A stretch of DNA of 64,000 nt. It comes from Acidimicrobiia bacterium (GTDB lineage Bacteria; Actinomycetota; Acidimicrobiia; Spongiisociales; ZC4RG35). The notes below the pieces were generated by a model. That model was given only the letters and a program-made list of their open reading frames with translations, had not been told where the DNA came from and made no database searches. Shown here piece by piece: positions 33,905-43,759 of this stretch. The position numbers and the translations under genes are program-made. Positions within the stretch are counted from its first letter, which is position 1. The number at the start of each line of letters is the position of its first letter. Location: the NCBI GenBank assembly GCA_026002975.1, contig BPGJ01000011.1:1-64000 (forward strand), in the 5' to 3' direction.

Positions 33905-34987
33905 TCAGGATTCGCCGTGCAGGGCCTGGAGAATCGGCAGCAGCTCCGTGTAGACCTCGACCTGTTCATCGACGTAGGCCTGGGCCTGGTCCGGACCGAG
34001 GAGGATGGGGTCGAGACCCTCCTCGATCACGGCCTGATCGGCTCCAGTGTCCCGCATCGCCTGGATGACCGCGTTACCGAACTTCTCGACGATCGGCTCC
34101 GGGGTCCCAGCCGGCATCCCCACGCCCCAGGCATACGACACCGACACGTCGTAACCCAGCTCGGAGAAGGTGGGAGTGTCAGGAAGCAGCTCGAACCGCT
34201 CGTCTCCCGCGATCGCCAGAGGGCGCAGAGTGTCGGAGTTGCGGACGGCATGACTCGTACCCAACACCAGCGCGTCGATGTGGCCCCCCAGAAGGTCTGA
34301 GATCAGGGGGGCAGCACCCCCAGTCACGGGAACATAGGTGACCTCGATCCCCGCCTCGTCGATGAACTCGGCCAGAGCCAGATCCGAGGCCGAGAACGTG
34401 GCCACGCCCCCTACGGTCAAGCCGCCGGGATTCTCCTGGGCGGCGGCGACGAAGTCTTCCAGGGTCTGATAAGGGCTGTCGTTGGCCACGATCAGCGCAG
34501 CCGGAGCGGCCACCGTCCAGGCCGCAGCGCGGATCTCCTCGGTCTGGTATCCGGGGTCGTCCAGCGCAAGAGGCTGGATCACGATGTGGGGAATCACCAA
34601 ACCGGCGACGGTGTAGCCGTCGGCGGGCCGTTTGACGAACTCGGACCACCCGACAGCACCGCCACCTCCCGACCGGTACTCGATCTGGATCCGGGTCCCC
34701 AAGATCTCCTGGAGGCGATCCTGGATCCTGCGGGCTTCGATGTCAGATCCACCACCCGGGTCGAAGGCGACTATCCAGGTGATGGGCTGTGACGGGTAGT
34801 CCGCAGCCTCATCAACGGTAGTGGTGGTCTCGGCCGGCAGCGCCGTGGTCGTGGTCTGTTCCACCGGCTCCGTAGTTGCAGACCCTCCGGCCGTGGTGGT
34901 CGTGGCATCAGTGCCACCTCCGCATGCTCCGATGACCAGCCCCATGGCAGCCAGCCACAGAAGCCATCTCGAAGATGATCTCCTCAT
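33905..34987 (-). CDS. tctC: Tripartite tricarboxylate transporter substrate-binding lipoprotein TctC
   Basis: Bug-family receptor of 360 residues. The signal MRRSSSRWLLWLAAMGLVIG precedes the lipobox cysteine (IGAC), then a Thr-rich linker of about 30 residues. The mature domain shows the Bug pattern YPSQPITWIVAFDPGGGSDI, IEYRSGGGGAVGWSEF and DTPTFSELGYDVSVSYAWGV. The ATG start has GAGAGGAGG upstream and a promoter 55-85 bases upstream. First gene of the tct operon. Ligands of this family are carboxylates (citrate, tartrate, phthalate, nicotinate and others); none can be assigned here. Confidence 0.92.
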   Translation of the reverse strand: MRRSSSRWLLWLAAMGLVIGACGGGTDATTTTAGGSATTEPVEQTTTTALPAETTTTVDEAADYPSQPITWIVAFDPGGGSDIEARRIQDRLQEILGTRIQIEYRSGGGGAVGWSEFVKRPADGYTVAGLVIPHIVIQPLALDDPGYQTEEIRAAAWTVAAPAALIVANDSPYQTLEDFVAAAQENPGGLTVGGVATFSASDLALAEFIDEAGIEVTYVPVTGGAAPLISDLLGGHIDALVLGTSHAVRNSDTLRPLAIAGDERFELLPDTPTFSELGYDVSVSYAWGVGMPAGTPEPIVEKFGNAVIQAMRDTGADQAVIEEGLDPILLGPDQAQAYVDEQVEVYTELLPILQALHGES

Positions 34988-35041
34988 GTTCGGATCCTCC
35001 TCTCAGATTTCACCGGTCGGTAACCAACCAGCAACGACCCA

Positions 35042-35072
35042 ATCATATATGGTGTTTTTTACATCGCGCCAA
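35042..35072 (-). promoter_or_regulatory. Putative promoter of the tct operon with CATATATG core
   Basis: On the minus strand TTGGCG (35072-35067) is followed 17 bases on by TATATG (35049-35044), overlapping a TATGAT at 35047-35042. The region is part of ATCATATATGG, an AT-rich near-palindrome like those at 5711, 20655 and 43742. It lies in the divergent gap between tctC and the LLM oxidoreductase gene. Confidence 0.45.
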
Positions 35073-35130
35073 CCGGGGCTCCCGTCGGCTTCCCTGCAAT
35101 CATTGGAACCCCATCCGCAGGAGAGGAGTG

Positions 35131-35973
35131 ATGCCCAGGTTCGCCATCAAGACCCCACCTCAGCACACCAGCTGGGAGGCGATGCTGGAGGTCTGGAAGG
35201 CCGCGGATCAGATCGAGGTGTTCGAGTCTGCTTGGAACTTCGACCACTTCTATCCGATCCACGGCGATCCGAACGGACCCTGCCTCGAGGCGTGGGTGAC
35301 CCTGACCGCCCTGGCCACCCAGACCAGCCGCCTGCGGATCGGATGCATGGTCCACGGCATGCACTTCCGACATCCGGCGGTCACCGCGGCCATGGCCGCC
35401 TCACTGGACATCATCTCCGGCGGGCGCCTGAATCTCGGGTTGGGTGCAGGGTGGTACCAGCTCGAAGCCGACGCCTACGGAATCGAGTTGGGAACCGTCC
35501 GGGAGCGGATGGACCGGTTCGAGGAGGGGGTGGAGGTGGTGGTGCGGCTCCTCTCCCAGGAGACCACCGACTTCCAGGGAACCTACTACCGGCTGGCCAA
35601 CGCCCGGTGTGAACCCAAGGGGCCACAGCGACCCCATCCGCCGATCGCCATCGGCGGCGGAGGCGAGCGGCGCACCCTGCGGGTCGTGGCCCGCTGGGCC
35701 CAGTGGTGGGACGCGCTGCGGACCGACCCCGACACCTGGCGTCACAAGCGGGAGGTGCTGGAACGTCACTGCGCCGAGGTGGGTCGCGACCCCGCCGAGA
35801 TCACCTGTTCGGCTCACGTGCCGGTCGGACCCGACGACGACCCAGACATGGTGATAGATCAGGCGGGAGCCCTGTTCGAGGCGGGAGTCGACGTGGCGAT
35901 CCTCACCCTACGGCCACCGTTCGACGCCGAGACGGTGGAGAAGCTGGCCACCGCGATCGACCGGTCGTTCTGA
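35131..35973 (+). CDS. LLM class oxidoreductase, probably F420-dependent
   Basis: Luciferase-like TIM-barrel oxidoreductase of 280 residues. Marks are FESAWNFDHFYPI, TALATQTSRLRIGCMV, ASLDIISGGRLNLGLGAGWYQLEADAYG and the phosphate-binding PPIAIGGGGERRTLRVVARWAQ (split into overlapping parts in the protein). Actinobacterial proteins of this type mostly use coenzyme F420; FMN is the alternative. The ATG 35131 follows GGAGAGGAG. Divergent from tctC and presumably sharing its control region, so it may oxidise or reduce the solute imported by that transporter. Confidence 0.88.
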   Translation: MPRFAIKTPPQHTSWEAMLEVWKAADQIEVFESAWNFDHFYPIHGDPNGPCLEAWVTLTALATQTSRLRIGCMVHGMHFRHPAVTAAMAASLDIISGGRLNLGLGAGWYQLEADAYGIELGTVRERMDRFEEGVEVVVRLLSQETTDFQGTYYRLANARCEPKGPQRPHPPIAIGGGGERRTLRVVARWAQWWDALRTDPDTWRHKREVLERHCAEVGRDPAEITCSAHVPVGPDDDPDMVIDQAGALFEAGVDVAILTLRPPFDAETVEKLATAIDRSF

Positions 35974-35997
35974 CCGCCCGGTTTTCCTCCCCCGTAG

Positions 35998-36007
35998 CAA
36001 TCGATTG
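35998..36007. promoter_or_regulatory. CAATCGATTG palindrome upstream of MFS gene
   Basis: A perfect ten-base palindrome, 19 bases before the GTG start of the MFS gene at 36027. With the next bases it reads CAATCGATTGGTGGT, identical over 15 bases to the minus strand at 44695-44681, which precedes an EamA exporter. Variants CAAACGATTG are at 38433 and 39698. Probable repressor or activator site. Confidence 0.45.
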
Positions 36008-36026
36008 GTGGTAGTAGCGTACCGCC

Positions 36027-37220
36027 GTGCTTCGTCGCTCGTCGCTCCTAGTCGACCGGACCTTCGGTCCGTATTTCGTCGGGAACCTGACCTCGAACAT
36101 CGGTACGTGGTTCCAACAGGTGGCGGCCGCGGTAGTCGTCCACCGGCTGACCGGCTCCTCGACGATGGTCGGCATGGTGGGGGCAGCCCAGTTCGCTCCG
36201 GCGCTCCTCCTCGCCCCTTGGACGGGAGCCGCGGCCGACCGATTCGACCGCCGCCGTCTCCTCATCGCAGCTCAGTCGCTCGCCTTCGTGGCAGCAGCCG
36301 GATTGGCGGCGTGGACTCTGGCGGTGGGTGTCGACGGCCTGCCCGGTCCGTGGCCGGTGATGGCGACCGCACTGCTCATCGGACTGGGGAACGCTCTGTC
36401 GATCCCCGCCCAGCAGGCTCTGGTGCCGGCCCTGGTCTCACCCGAGCACCTGGACGAGGCCGTCGCCCTCAACTCGGTGACCTTCAACCTCGCCCGGGCG
36501 GTGGGTCCCGCCTTGGGCGGAGTCGTTCTGGTCGCTCTGGGCGCCGGCGTCGCCTTCGCGGTCAACGCGGTCACCTATCTCGCTTTGGTGGGCGCCCTGA
36601 TGGTGATCCGACCCCGCCCCGTCCAGAGGGCCGGGTCCTCCACCTCGGTTTGGGTGGGGATCCGCTACCTACGTCGGGACTCGACGGCCGCCGTCCTCCT
36701 CGGAGCTGTGGCCCTCCTGGGGATCGGCGCCGATCCGATCATCACCCTGTCTCCCGCCTTGTCCCACCTGATGGCGTCCGGGTCGGCCGCCGATGCCCTG
36801 GTGGGCTACCTGGTCTCCGCCTTCGGTCTGGGCGCGGTGCTGGCGACCACCTCGATCCGGAAGCTACGGCGAGCCGGCGTCGTCCGAGCCTCGTCTCTCG
36901 GCTTGGGGCTCCTGGCTCTGGGCGTGGCGGGCCTGAGCTGGGCGCCCACCCCTCTTCCCGCCCTGGCGGCTGCCCTGGTCGCCGGCGGCGGCTTCCTGCT
37001 CGGAGTCACCTCGCTGACCGCAGCGCTCCATCAACGGATCCCGGAGGAGCTGAGGGGCAGGGTGATGGCCCTGTGGGGAGTCGCCTTCTTGGGCTCGAGA
37101 CCGGTCGCGGCCCTGGCCGACGGTTATCTCGCCGACCTGGTCGGTCCCCGCCCGACCGCCCTGGTGGTTGCCCTGGTGGTCTTCCTGGGTAGTCGGTTCT
37201 TCGTTCGACGGCTCACCTGA
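36027..37220 (+). CDS. MFS transporter, EntS/MFS_3-like exporter
   Basis: A 397-residue major facilitator with twelve hydrophobic segments. Typical MFS_3 (enterobactin-exporter-like) features are TFGPYFVGNLTSNIGTWFQQ near the N terminus, APWTGAAADRFDRRRLLIA (loop 2-3 motif) and GLGNALSIPAQQALVPALV with LNSVTFNLARAVGPALGG. GTG 36027 is the start (MLRRSSLLVD); no clear ribosome site precedes it, so translation may be leaderless. The end overlaps the convergent MFS gene by 8 bases. Likely an exporter of a small organic compound. Confidence 0.88.
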   Translation: MLRRSSLLVDRTFGPYFVGNLTSNIGTWFQQVAAAVVVHRLTGSSTMVGMVGAAQFAPALLLAPWTGAAADRFDRRRLLIAAQSLAFVAAAGLAAWTLAVGVDGLPGPWPVMATALLIGLGNALSIPAQQALVPALVSPEHLDEAVALNSVTFNLARAVGPALGGVVLVALGAGVAFAVNAVTYLALVGALMVIRPRPVQRAGSSTSVWVGIRYLRRDSTAAVLLGAVALLGIGADPIITLSPALSHLMASGSAADALVGYLVSAFGLGAVLATTSIRKLRRAGVVRASSLGLGLLALGVAGLSWAPTPLPALAAALVAGGGFLLGVTSLTAALHQRIPEELRGRVMALWGVAFLGSRPVAALADGYLADLVGPRPTALVVALVVFLGSRFFVRRLT

Positions 37221-38413
37221 CCCGACGGGTCTCGGGGAGGAGCCACGCTGCGGCGGCTCCCACCCCGACCAGCAGCCCGGCCACCAGGAGCGACGCGGCC
37301 GCCCGCCCGCCGGTCTCGTAGATGCCGGTCACCATGACAGGCCCCAGGATGAAACCCAGGTCCCCGAAGAAGCGGAACCGGCCGAGGTTGGTTCCGACCC
37401 GATCGGGGGGAGACAGATCTCCCAGCACGGTGGCGGCCACCGCCACCGCCACGCTGGCCAGCGACATCAGGACGATTGCCACCATCCACGACGTCACCGA
37501 CGGCGGAAGCGCGAGGAGGCCGACGCCCACTCCCTGGACCAACAGGGCCGGGCACCAGGGCCGCCTTGCGGCCGATCCGATCGGCCACCCTTCCTCCTAC
37601 GAGCGTCCCCAGGAAACGGCAAATCCCGCCGACCCCCAGCGCCAAGCCGATCACGTCGGTACCCAGACCGACCTCCCGGGCACCGATCAGCGGCACCAGC
37701 GTCTGGGGAATGGATCCCAAGGTCAGGAACACCACGAGGGGAACCGCCTGGAGGAGGAGGGCGGCCACCACTCCCAACCGTGGGACGTCGAGCTTCTGCT
37801 CGACGGGGTTGGTCCGCCCTCCATCGCGCCCAGGGGTGGACCGACCCGCGGCGGCCAGAACCGCTCCGAATCCGACTGCCACGGCCGCCGCCCCGAAGAA
37901 GGCGGCCCTCCACCCGAAGGCCGCACCGACCAACCCTCCCAACGCCGGACCGACGGCCTGTCCCCCCAGCAGGGCCGCCGAGTAGACGCTCATCGCCGTG
38001 CCCCGGGCCTCCATCCCACCGATCCGGGAGAAGTAGGTCATCCCCGTGGCGTTGGTCACCGACGACGACACACCCAGTAGGAAGGCGCCGACCAACACCC
38101 ACCGGTCGCTCGGCGCGACCCCCAACACCAGGGACCCCCCGCCCGCCACCATTGCCGCGCCGACCAGGATGCGAGTGGCGGGGAGACTGTCTGCGATCCG
38201 TCCCGCCGGCAGATCCGCCAGGAGGCGCCCCAGGGCGAACAGGGTCGTCACCCATCCCAAACGGACCGCCGACATCCCCAGCTCGTCCCCGAACTCGGGG
38301 AGGAGAGCCACTCGGAAAAAGGTCAGCGAGGTGAGGACCAGGACGGAGGCCGCAACCACGGCGGGAAGCCGCGACCCTTCCCGCCATCGGAGCACCTGGA
38401 GGATTCCACCCAT
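37213..38413 (-). CDS. MFS transporter (frameshifted)
   Basis: Second MFS carrier, about 399 residues. The N half has FRVALLPEFGDELGMSAVRLG, the loop LADLPAGRIADSLPATRIL and YSAALLGGQAVGPALGGLVG (each in separate helices); the C half continues VGGRVADRIGRKAALVP. One extra base in the GGGCCGGG region near 37545-37552 breaks it: read in the next frame the sequence continues ALLVQGVGVGLLALPPSV and ends LPETRRVR. ATG 38413 starts it; it is divergent from the LVIVD gene, with a CAAACGATTG motif in the gap. Convergent with the other MFS gene, so the pair was probably not made by simple tandem duplication. Confidence 0.83.
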
Positions 38414-38432
38414 CGAGCGGCGGCGTATGCTA

Positions 38433-38442
38433 CAAACGATTG
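38433..38442. promoter_or_regulatory. CAAACGATTG motif in divergent gap
   Basis: A near-palindrome (nine of ten symmetric positions relative to CAATCGATTG) in the 47-base gap between the minus-strand MFS gene and the plus-strand LVIVD gene. It lies 19 bases before the MFS start and 18 before the other. The 19-base spacing matches the copy at 35998. Confidence 0.4.
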
Positions 38443-38460
38443 CCGAAGGAGGGCGAAACC

Positions 38461-39711
38461 ATGCACCCCGAGGAGACCAACGGATTCCACCTGATCGGCC
38501 ACTCGGATCTGAACGGATTCGGGGACGGCATGCAGGTCATGTCCCTGGGAGACGTCCTATACGTGGCGCACTTCGGGCCGAGCGGGATGGGAACCTCCAT
38601 CCTCGACATCTCGGATCCGGCTGCGCCAAGAGTCGTGCGACAGTGGCCGGCGCCCCCCGGTTCCCACACCCACAAGGTGCAGGTGGCCGACGGTCTGCTC
38701 CTGGTCAACCACGAACTCTTCCGCAGCGACGGACCGGCTCCGGTCGGCTTGGCGATCTACAGCCTGGAGGACCCCTGGGAACCCCGCCGAATCGGTTTCC
38801 TCGACACCGGGGGTCGGGGAGTCCACCGCATCGTGTGGGAGGGGGGTCGTTACGCCTACGTCTCCGCCACCCCGGAGGGCTACACCGGGAGGATCTGGAT
38901 CATCGTCGACCTCGACGACCCGGAGAACCCCGTCGAGGTGGGCCGCTGGTGGTGGCCGGGGATGTGGACCGCGGGGGGCGAACAGCCGGAATGGCCCGAG
39001 GGTCAGCAATGGGACGTGCACCACGGCCTGGTCTCCGGAGACCGCGCCTACCTGGGTTTCTGGGATGGCGGCATGGTGATCCTCGACATCTCCGACCTGT
39101 CCCGGCCACGACTGGTGTCCCATCTCAACTGGGAGGAGGGTGGCCACACCCACACCGCGCTCCCTCTCCCCGACCGTGGTCTGGTGGTAGTGACCGACGA
39201 GGCCGTCACCGAGGGCTGCGATGGCCCGCCCCACATGGTGAGGGTGGTCGACGTCAGCGACGAATCCGCCCCCTTCGTGCGCTCCATCTGCCCGGTGCCC
39301 GAGGGTGACTTCTGCGAGCGGGGCTTGCGGTTCGGAGCCCACTGCCTCCACGAGAACCGCCCCGGTTCGTACCGGAGCGACACGCTGATGTTCGTCACCT
39401 ACTTCAACGCCGGGTTGCGTGTCTACGACGTCACCGACCCCGACCGGCCCGAGGAGGTGGCCTACTACATACCGGAGTGTCCACCCGGCCAGAAGGCCTG
39501 CCAGATCAACGATCTCTACGTCGAGTCCGACCACACGGTCTACATCACCGACCGGGTGAATGGAGGGGTCTACATACTCCGACCCGACCGGCGACCTGGA
39601 CCGGAGGATGACCGAGGCAGCCCGCCCCGACTCGTTGTAGATTCGGAAATGTATGCCGTTTTCCTCGACACGGGCGCTGCGTTCCATCTAGAGTCCGCAA
39701 ACGATTGTTAG
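38461..39711 (+). CDS. LVIVD/beta-propeller domain protein
   Basis: A 416-residue protein of repeated blades with the LVIVD-type signature [77 protein letters not shown] and [19 protein letters not shown]. Each block is a D-I-S/T-D-P strand of a beta-propeller. [19 protein letters not shown] and [14 protein letters not shown] hold histidines that could bind metal. No signal peptide, so it appears cytoplasmic. ATG 38461 follows GAAGGAGGG. Its function is unknown; propellers of this group occur in sulfur and selenium (SBP56-like) proteins and in lactonase-like enzymes. Confidence 0.8.
   Translation: MHPEETNGFHLIGHSDLNGFGDGMQVMSLGDVLYVAHFGPSGMGTSILDISDPAAPRVVRQWPAPPGSHTHKVQVADGLLLVNHELFRSDGPAPVGLAIYSLEDPWEPRRIGFLDTGGRGVHRIVWEGGRYAYVSATPEGYTGRIWIIVDLDDPENPVEVGRWWWPGMWTAGGEQPEWPEGQQWDVHHGLVSGDRAYLGFWDGGMVILDISDLSRPRLVSHLNWEEGGHTHTALPLPDRGLVVVTDEAVTEGCDGPPHMVRVVDVSDESAPFVRSICPVPEGDFCERGLRFGAHCLHENRPGSYRSDTLMFVTYFNAGLRVYDVTDPDRPEEVAYYIPECPPGQKACQINDLYVESDHTVYITDRVNGGVYILRPDRRPGPEDDRGSPPRLVVDSEMYAVFLDTGAAFHLESANDC
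39698..39707. promoter_or_regulatory. CAAACGATTG motif at the end of the LVIVD gene
   Basis: The same ten-base variant found at 38433, here inside the last codons of the preceding gene and 26 bases before the TTG start of the ABC ATPase gene at 39734. It could control the ABC importer operon. Confidence 0.35.
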
Positions 39712-39733
39712 TGATGACGGTCCGGGAGCAGCT

Positions 39734-40537
39734 TTGAGCAAGACGATCGTCGCCGAGAACGTAACGGTGGGATACGAGCTCTACCGGGAGAGGCAGCGCC
39801 TCACCGCCCTCGCCGACATCACCCTGTCGATCGACAAGGGCGAGTTCGTGGTCCTGGTGGGTCCTTCTGGATGCGGCAAGACCACGTTCATCAACGCCAT
39901 CGCGGGTCTGGTCAAGCCGTGGAGCGGACGGATCCTGGTAGACGGACGGCCGGTGGAGGGCCCGGGCCCCGACCGGGCGATGGTGTTCCAGGACTATGCG
40001 CTGATGCCGTGGCGCACCGTGGAGGCCAACGTCCGCCTGCCCTTCGAACTGCAGGACCACGGCTTGAGCAAGGAGGAAGTCGAACGGCGAGTGCGTCACT
40101 ACATCCGGCTGGTCGACCTGGAGGGTTTCGAGAAGTCCTATCCGTACGAGCTGTCGGGCGGCATGAAGCAGCGGGTCGGTATCGCCCGGGCCCTGGTGTC
40201 TGAACCCGACATCCTGTTGGCAGACGAACCCTTCGCCGCGGTGGACGCCATGACACGTGAAGCCATGCAGGCCGAGCTGGAGAAGCTGGTCGCCGAGACC
40301 CACCAGACCGTGGTGTTCATCACCCACTCCATCGACGAAGCCATCACCCTGGGCGACCGGGTGGTGGTCATCTCCTACCGGCCGGGCCGCATCAAGGACA
40401 TCGTCGAAGTCGACCTGCCCAGACCCAGGTTCTCCTACGACGTCAAGGCCCTGCCCGAGTACGGAGCCCTCCGGGAGCACGTGTGGGGTCTGGTCAAAGA
40501 CGAGGCGATCCGAACCGCCCGAGGAGCCTGGACATGA
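39734..40537 (+). CDS. ABC transporter ATP-binding protein, nitrate/sulfonate/taurine (SsuB/TauB) type
   Basis: A 267-residue ATPase. Walker A is [10 protein letters not shown], the Q-loop [17 protein letters not shown] is the SsuB/TauB/NrtD pattern, the signature [16 protein letters not shown], Walker [15 protein letters not shown] and the switch histidine [10 protein letters not shown]. The C-terminal [20 protein letters not shown] is typical. TTG 39734 is the start. It overlaps the permease gene by 4 bases. A sulfonate, taurine, nitrate, thiamine-pyrimidine or riboflavin-type solute is possible. Confidence 0.92.
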   Translation: MSKTIVAENVTVGYELYRERQRLTALADITLSIDKGEFVVLVGPSGCGKTTFINAIAGLVKPWSGRILVDGRPVEGPGPDRAMVFQDYALMPWRTVEANVRLPFELQDHGLSKEEVERRVRHYIRLVDLEGFEKSYPYELSGGMKQRVGIARALVSEPDILLADEPFAAVDAMTREAMQAELEKLVAETHQTVVFITHSIDEAITLGDRVVVISYRPGRIKDIVEVDLPRPRFSYDVKALPEYGALREHVWGLVKDEAIRTARGAWT

Positions 40538-41409
40538 GCGTGACCGACAAACCGACCGCCCGGGTGGAAGCCGGACCTCCCCGCCTCCAGGAGCTGGAGG
40601 TGACCAAGAAGGACCTGTGGCGGGAGTACGGACCGTGGGTGGTTACCGCCCTCAACCTGGCGACGTTCTTCGCCGTGTGGGAACTCATCGCCCGGTTGGG
40701 GTGGATCAACCCGCTTTTCCTACCCAAGGCGAGCGACATGTTCGCCGCCCTCTGGGAGGGTCTCACCACCACCGCCGGCCCGGGAGCGGTCATCTCGGGG
40801 AGCATTCGCGACCACGTGTTGTGGAGCCTCCGCAACCTGGCGGTCGGCATGGTGATCGCCTGTGTGATAGGCATCCCCTTCGGCCTGTTGATGGGAGCGA
40901 ACCGATACGTCGACGGCCTGCTGAGCCCCTACGTGTGGGCGATCTCCTCCATGCCGAGGATCGCCCTGGTCCCCCTCCTCATCTTGTTCCTCGGTTTCTC
41001 GGTGCAGATGCAGATCACCGTCATCGTCCTGTCGGCGGTCTTCCCCATCATGATCAACGCCTGGGCCGGCGTGAAGACCACCGACAAGTCTCTGCTGGCC
41101 GCCGCCAAGGTGTTCGGCGCCAAACGGAGACAGCTCTACACCAAGGTGGTCTTCCCCTACACCCTGCCGTTCATCATCGCCGGCATCCAGCAGGGCATCG
41201 GACGGGGGCTGGTGGGGGTCATCATCGCCGAGTTCCTGGGCGGTTCCCGGGGGATGGGTTACCTGCTCCAGCGCTCGGCGGACACCTTCAACTCGCCTCT
41301 CATGTACGCGGTGCTGTTCGTGATCGTGGTGGTTTCGCTCAGCCTCATCCAGCTCACCCGTTGGGCCGAAGCCCGGATCGCACCGTGGAGACGGCTCGAA
41401 GGACTTTGA
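40534..41409 (+). CDS. ABC transporter permease, nitrate/sulfonate/taurine type
   Basis: A 291-residue inner-membrane protein with about six helices. After an N-terminal cytoplasmic tail ([14 protein letters not shown]) the first helix is [19 protein letters not shown]. The EAA motif reads [20 protein letters not shown] and ends [21 protein letters not shown], the SsuC/TauC pattern. The ATG start overlaps the ATPase stop. The binding-protein gene follows after 52 bases. Confidence 0.92.
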   Translation: MSVTDKPTARVEAGPPRLQELEVTKKDLWREYGPWVVTALNLATFFAVWELIARLGWINPLFLPKASDMFAALWEGLTTTAGPGAVISGSIRDHVLWSLRNLAVGMVIACVIGIPFGLLMGANRYVDGLLSPYVWAISSMPRIALVPLLILFLGFSVQMQITVIVLSAVFPIMINAWAGVKTTDKSLLAAAKVFGAKRRQLYTKVVFPYTLPFIIAGIQQGIGRGLVGVIIAEFLGGSRGMGYLLQRSADTFNSPLMYAVLFVIVVVSLSLIQLTRWAEARIAPWRRLEGL

Positions 41410-41461
41410 CCGCACACTGGAAGGAGCCTCGACCGAGGCCAGAACGAGGGAGGTAGAGCCC

Positions 41462-42609
41462 ATGGAAGAACCGAGGATCAGGACACCTCAGGGGCTGTGG
41501 GTGACCCGCCGGGACTTCGTCCGGGTGGGGAGCCTGGGTCTGCTCGGAACCATCCTGGCGGCCTGTGGTGGGGGTGGGACCACGACCACGACCGCGGCCC
41601 AGACCACGACCACTGCAGCCGGGGGAACCACCACCACGGCCGGGATGACCACCACGACCGCGGCGGCTCAGATACGCGCCAACCTCCAGAAAGTGGTCAT
41701 GGGGGACTTCAACCCCAACTACGCGGCCCAATGGAGCTACATGCTGGCATTGGCCCTCGGCTACCTCGAAGAGTACGGGATCGAGGAGCTGGAGCCGGTC
41801 CTCACCGACGAATACGTGGCGGGCCTGATCGGCGGCTCCTTGGACATCAGCCACGCCGACACCAACGTCATCCTGGGTTCGGCCGAGGCCTCCGGCGAGC
41901 CCCTCAAGATCATCTCCATCTATCGGGAGAACGAATGGCAGATCATGGGGGTGAGAGCCGGCATCGAGACCCCGGAAGATCTCATAGGCGGCACGGTTAC
42001 CGGCGGCTGCCTCTGGAAGGGCGCAACACCTTCATCCAGAAGAAGATCCTCAGGAAGCTGGGCCTCGACCCGGACAAGGACGTCCAGTTCGTGCCCACTT
42101 CGGGGGGGTCCGATGCCCGGCTTCAGGCCCTGTTGGCGGGCACCGTGGACGCGGCCAGCGTGTTCCCCCGCCACCGGGCAGCTCTGGAGGCGGCGGGCGG
42201 CAAGTTCCTGTACGAGGAGCTGGTTCCCGCCCCCCAGGAGGTCCACGCCTCGATGGGCCCGTGGCTGGAGGAGAACGCCGACACCGCCCAGGCTTTCGTG
42301 TTGGCGGATCTCAGGGCCCGCCAGTGGCTCTTCGACCCCGCCAACAAGGATCAGGCCTACCAGTACATGATCGACCTGGGTTACGAGATCCCGCCGGAGT
42401 TCATCGAGCTCTACGACGTCGAGCTCGACCAGATCTCTCCCGACGGCGGGTTCGACCTCGAGACGATGGACCCGTTCCTCGAGGAGCTCGCCCAGACCGG
42501 GGACGTCCCGCCCGGGGTGGACTGGAAGAAGCACACCGACTTCTCGTTCCTGTGGGCCGCCCAGGAGATGCTGGGGATCCCTCAGCGTCCCGACCCGTCG
42601 GCATTCTGA
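41462..42609 (+). CDS. ABC transporter substrate-binding protein, Tat-type lipoprotein (frameshifted)
   Basis: Sulfonate/nitrate-type binding protein, about 382 residues after repair. The N terminus carries a twin-arginine signal with lipobox (TRRDFVRVGSLGLLGTILAA, then C), followed by a Thr-rich linker, so it would fold in the cytoplasm and be exported by Tat before lipidation. The mature part has GYLEEYGIEELEPVLTDEYV, SLDISHADTNVILGSA and RAGIETPEDLIGGTVTGG. There one base is missing at about 42010-42016, after which the correct frame reads PLEGRNTFIQKKILRKLGLD. The rest, ending QRPDPSAF, is intact. Type II fold similar to NMT1/THI5 and SsuA. A terminator hairpin follows. Confidence 0.86.
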
Positions 42610-42629
42610 GGACTCGATTCTGAGGGCTC

Positions 42630-42656
42630 GGGGGCGGGTCTCCGAGACCCGCCCCC
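42630..42656. terminator. Hairpin terminator between convergent genes
   Basis: GGGGGCGGGTCTC and GAGACCCGCCCCC pair perfectly around one central base (13 bp each side, so the real loop is three or more bases). It lies 20 bases after the ABC binding-protein stop and 75 before the convergent Gfo/Idh gene's stop. No T run follows, but it should work in both directions. Confidence 0.65.
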
Positions 42657-42730
42657 ACTTCCTCACCGCTCGACTTCCTCGAGGGGAACCGATCCGGGAA
42701 TCGGAGAACCGCCTGACGGGTCGGTCGTGG

Positions 42731-43717
42731 CTACCCCCTGTACTCCGCCACCTCGACGGCCCGACCCTGCTCGGCGCTGGCCACGGCCGCCTCCAGCACC
42801 GCGACCACTTCCAGTCCCTCTTCGCCCCCCACCTCCGGGGTGACACCGTCCCGGATCACCCTGGCGAACTCCCGGAGCTGGTCGACCACCGGGTCGACCG
42901 GGTCGAGCTCCACCTCGGTGCCCGCCGGATCGTCCCGATCCTGGTACCAGAGCCGCTCGCCGTCGTAGTCGCTGTAGGCGGCGCCTCCGGTGCCATGGAC
43001 CGACAGACGGATGAGCCGTGGGACGAAGAAAGAGGTCAGGAGGGTTCCCACCGCACCACTCTCGAACTCGAACAGGAGGCCGGTGGCCTCATCGATGGTC
43101 ACGTCACGCCCTCGGCGGGTGAAGGTCGACACCCTGGCTATCGGGCCGGCCAGATACATGAACGTGTCTATCGAGTGGATGCCCAGGGAGGTCATCGACC
43201 CCAAGGGGCTCTCCTCGGGGTTCCATCGCCACGCCTCGTTCGGCATCTTGAACCCGTTGGGAACGTGGTGGTCCGACTGCAGGGTCTGCAGGTCTCCCAG
43301 GCGGCCCGACTCGGCCAGCCGCTTCATCTCACGGGCGGCGGCGGTCCTCCGCCGCTGATGACCCACCTGCAGGGCGACTCCCGCCTTGGCCGCCGCGTCG
43401 ACCGCCCGCCGGGCCTCCTCCACGGTGGGGGCCAGCGGCTTCTCGACGAAGATGTCCTTGCCCGCCGAGGCGGCCTGCTCGATGAGGTCGGCGTGGGTTC
43501 GGTGGGAGGTGGCGATCATGACCCCTTCGATCTCCGGATCGGAGAGCATCTGCTCCAGGGATTCGGCTGCCCGACATCCCAGCTCCTCGGCGGCGGCTCG
43601 CCGCCGCTCGGGAGTACGAGCGAAGACGGAGGCGACCTCCAGCTCTCCGGTGCTCGCCGCGGCTCGGGCCAGCACCTTCCCCCACCATCCGACCCCGATC
43701 AGACCCACCTTGACCAT
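42731..43717 (-). CDS. Gfo/Idh/MocA family NAD(P)-dependent oxidoreductase
   Basis: A 328-residue sugar- or polyol-type dehydrogenase. The Rossmann site is KVGLIGVGWWGKVLARAA, the conserved lysine lies in DIFVEKPLAPTVEEA, and the catalytic side has LGSMTSLGIHSIDTFMYLAG with His/Asp. It ends with the usual beta-sheet domain (DGVTPEVGGEEGLEVVAVLE). ATG 43717 with AAAGGAGGTG upstream. It follows the EamA exporter on the minus strand, with an AT-rich near-palindrome in the 42-base gap. Relatives oxidise inositol, phthalate dihydrodiols or glucose derivatives; no substrate is assigned. Confidence 0.9.
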   Translation of the reverse strand: MVKVGLIGVGWWGKVLARAAASTGELEVASVFARTPERRRAAAEELGCRAAESLEQMLSDPEIEGVMIATSHRTHADLIEQAASAGKDIFVEKPLAPTVEEARRAVDAAAKAGVALQVGHQRRRTAAAREMKRLAESGRLGDLQTLQSDHHVPNGFKMPNEAWRWNPEESPLGSMTSLGIHSIDTFMYLAGPIARVSTFTRRGRDVTIDEATGLLFEFESGAVGTLLTSFFVPRLIRLSVHGTGGAAYSDYDGERLWYQDRDDPAGTEVELDPVDPVVDQLREFARVIRDGVTPEVGGEEGLEVVAVLEAAVASAEQGRAVEVAEYRG

Positions 43718-43741
43718 CGAACACCTCCTTTCAGAGATTCG

Positions 43742-43751
43742 ATCATATATG
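43742..43751. promoter_or_regulatory. ATCATATATG near-palindrome before the Gfo/Idh gene
   Basis: An AT-rich core in the gap between the EamA and Gfo/Idh genes. On the minus strand it gives TATATG or TATGAT, a good -10, about 25-30 bases before the start at 43717 (after a normal leader with ribosome site). Same core as 35043 and, with one change, 5711 and 20655. A -35 is not clear. Confidence 0.4.
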
Positions 43752-43759
43752 AAAGACGC

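Noticed and set aside
36027..38413. Inverted duplication of the two neighbouring MFS genes
   Set aside because: The proteins share only general MFS features; their sequences differ throughout, so they are separate families that happen to be convergent.
38440..38460. TTG 38440 as the start of the LVIVD protein
   Set aside because: It would make the strong ribosome site GAAGGAGGG part of the coding sequence; ATG 38461 follows that site at the right distance.
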